Shown here: positions 62,946-64,000 of the stretch, piece by piece
How the letters are laid out: each line of letters opens with the position of its first letter
Numbering within the stretch: position 1 is the stretch's first letter
Source: JAQVEM01 sp964603595
GTDB taxonomy: Bacteria; Actinomycetota; Humimicrobiia; Humimicrobiales; Humimicrobiaceae
Reading direction: 5' to 3'
Assembly (NCBI GenBank): GCA_964603595.1
Contig: CAZRVN010000001.1
Span: 186,001-250,000, forward strand
DNA length: 64,000 nt
Program-made: the position numbers and the translations under genes
The notes under the pieces: generated by a model
Database searches by the model: none
What the model was told of the DNA's origin: nothing
The model's input: the letters and a program-made list of their open reading frames with translations, nothing else

Positions 62946-63707
62946 TTAGTTAAAAAAACTTACATACCATTTTAAAATATTATTGCCCCAAAATAAAGCT
63001 ATTATGCTGCCTAATGAAATAAAGGGTCCAAATGGTACCTGGTGTTTTAAACTCTTTTTTTTTATGATAATTAACGATAATCCATATACCGCACCTGATA
63101 AAAAACCTAAAAATAAAGCTGTCACCACATTCCTTACAAGAAACGCCCCTATCATCAGACTCAATTTAACATCACCCATACCCATCCCCCTGGGTGATAT
63201 AAGGTGGATTATAAACATAAATAAAAAAGCTCCTGCACTAAAAGCAAGAGGGAACCACCACCTGTTTAAATCAGGAAAAATACTGAACGCAAGCCCCACT
63301 AACGTAAAAGGCAGCACTATAACATTGGGAATTACCTTAAACTCAATATCAATAAAGGATATCAATACCAGCACACTGCATAGTACTATGCCTGCCAGAG
63401 TTTTTAATGATAATCCAAAGAAAAAGTAATTTACAACAAATAATACCCCGGTTATTACTTCTATAAACAGGGTACTTAACCCTATCTTTTCCTTGCAGTA
63501 TCTGCACCTACCCTTAAGTATGATAAAGGAAATTAAAGGTATATTATCATAAAAAGGAATTTTTCTCTTGCAGTAAGGACAGTACGAAGATGGCCTGACA
63601 ATAGATAACTTCCGCGGCAACCTGTACGCTGCTACACCCAAAAAGCTACCTACAGCAAGGCCTGATATAAAAAATATTATATAAAATACTACTTTAATTG
63701 TTTCCAT
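62946..63707 (-). CDS. pilD: Prepilin peptidase / N-methyltransferase
   Basis: The bifunctional A24 aspartic protease cleaves prepilin leaders and methylates the new N terminus. The N-terminal domain has two CxxC pairs (YCPYCKRK and CRYCKEK). The catalytic aspartates are in FIDIEFKVIP and GMGDVKLS. Several membrane segments are clear, and the length of 253 residues is normal. It is the first gene in this run of pil genes. The 293-base AT-rich region upstream holds one strong hairpin, described separately. Confidence 0.95.
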   Translation of the reverse strand: METIKVVFYIIFFISGLAVGSFLGVAAYRLPRKLSIVRPSSYCPYCKRKIPFYDNIPLISFIILKGRCRYCKEKIGLSTLFIEVITGVLFVVNYFFFGLSLKTLAGIVLCSVLVLISFIDIEFKVIPNVIVLPFTLVGLAFSIFPDLNRWWFPLAFSAGAFLFMFIIHLISPRGMGMGDVKLSLMIGAFLVRNVVTALFLGFLSGAVYGLSLIIIKKKSLKHQVPFGPFISLGSIIALFWGNNILKWYVSFFN

Positions 63708-63928
63708 TTTAATTATTACTTATTTGCTATTTTTTTTATAGCTAAAAAATTATATTTTTTCTATTATATTGCTATATTTATTATAATTAAATGATAATCT
63801 AAAAAAATTATATTTTTATAATTTTTATATTTTAATAATATAAACTTATATATTTTTTTTATTTTTAAATAATAACATGGTAAATTTTATTAGTCAAAAT
63901 CCAAAAAATTAAAACATAAAACCTTAGA

Positions 63929-63971
63929 ATATAAAATAAGGGCCAGTTAAGTCCTGTCCCTTATTTTATAT
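63929..63971. terminator. Strong hairpin, probable bidirectional terminator
   Basis: ATATAAAATAAGGG (63929-63942) and CCCTTATTTTATAT (63958-63971) form a perfect 14-pair stem with a 15-base loop. Both strands present a T-rich 3' arm, so it can end transcription in either direction. It most likely closes a transcription unit outside the window and insulates pilD. Confidence 0.6.
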
Positions 63972-64000
63972 CACTTATATTACTTTCCAATTATTTTTCT

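Noticed and set aside
62983..63429. A 148-residue + strand frame opposite pilD
   Set aside because: It mirrors the hydrophobic coding of pilD and has no family features.

Overview
This window is an AT-rich bacterial chromosome segment with tightly packed genes and almost only housekeeping content. Gene order points to a deep-branching, low-GC member of the Actinobacteriota. The order miaB-miaA-dapF-hflX-lexA and the set garA-type FHA protein, FtsR-type MerR, bifunctional nuclease and second MerR are both arrangements known from actinobacteria such as Mycobacterium. SpoVS, RNase Y, LL-diaminopimelate aminotransferase, a [4Fe-4S]-type TrpRS and a PilMNOP system also fit an anaerobic, monoderm, Gram-positive-like cell. 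The phylum is an inference from gene order; there is no 16S gene in the window.

Layout. Positions 1-7816 (+): the 3' end of rny, an unassigned GHKL ATPase, spoVS, miaB, miaA, dapF, dapL and hflX. Positions 7845-10698: an SOS locus, with lexA (-), ilvC (-), and a divergent YneA-like division inhibitor (+) followed by dut (+). LexA-type boxes lie at both lexA and the yneA-like gene. Positions 10977-17964 (-): an acetyltransferase, a small nuclease-like protein, merR with a repeat-rich operator, bifunctional nuclease, hpt, a DUF3048 lipoprotein, a D,D-carboxypeptidase, an FtsR-like regulator, a GarA-like FHA protein and tRNA-Pro(GGG). Positions 18011-26223 (-): gpsA, der, a DUF512 radical SAM gene, ispH, plsC, cmk, aroA and tyrA. 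Positions 26224-26671 hold no protein gene but contain a strong candidate for an unrecognised structured RNA on the + strand, with its own promoter and terminator.

Positions 26672-36822: a YhfC-type membrane protease, a GAF-GGDEF-HD-GYP protein, a transaldolase-like gene with transketolase, a cation diffusion facilitator broken by one in-frame TAA, a lone + strand ATP-grasp ligase, and a large lipoprotein joining LVIVD repeats, a PKD domain and a transglutaminase domain. Positions 36841-43547 (-): scpB, scpA, trpS, a site-2 protease, a xerD-like recombinase, nudF, an M20 peptidase and a DUF1461 membrane protein.

Positions 43693-63707 (-) form one 20-kb co-directional run. Read in transcription order it is pilD, pilM, pilN, pilO, pilP-like, aroC, aroK, aroB, aroQ, two prepilin-like proteins, a 1005-residue pilus-associated protein with four DUF11 repeats, pepQ, efp, nusB, ispA, tlyA, nadK, recN and pyrG. 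A hairpin at 63929-63971 separates this run from whatever lies upstream. No secretin gene is seen, as expected for a monoderm type IV pilus. I found no CRISPR array, insertion sequence, prophage or toxin-antitoxin module. The most interesting points are the 26.5-kb RNA, the DUF11-bearing pilus protein, the transglutaminase lipoprotein, the SOS circuit and the interrupted CDF gene.
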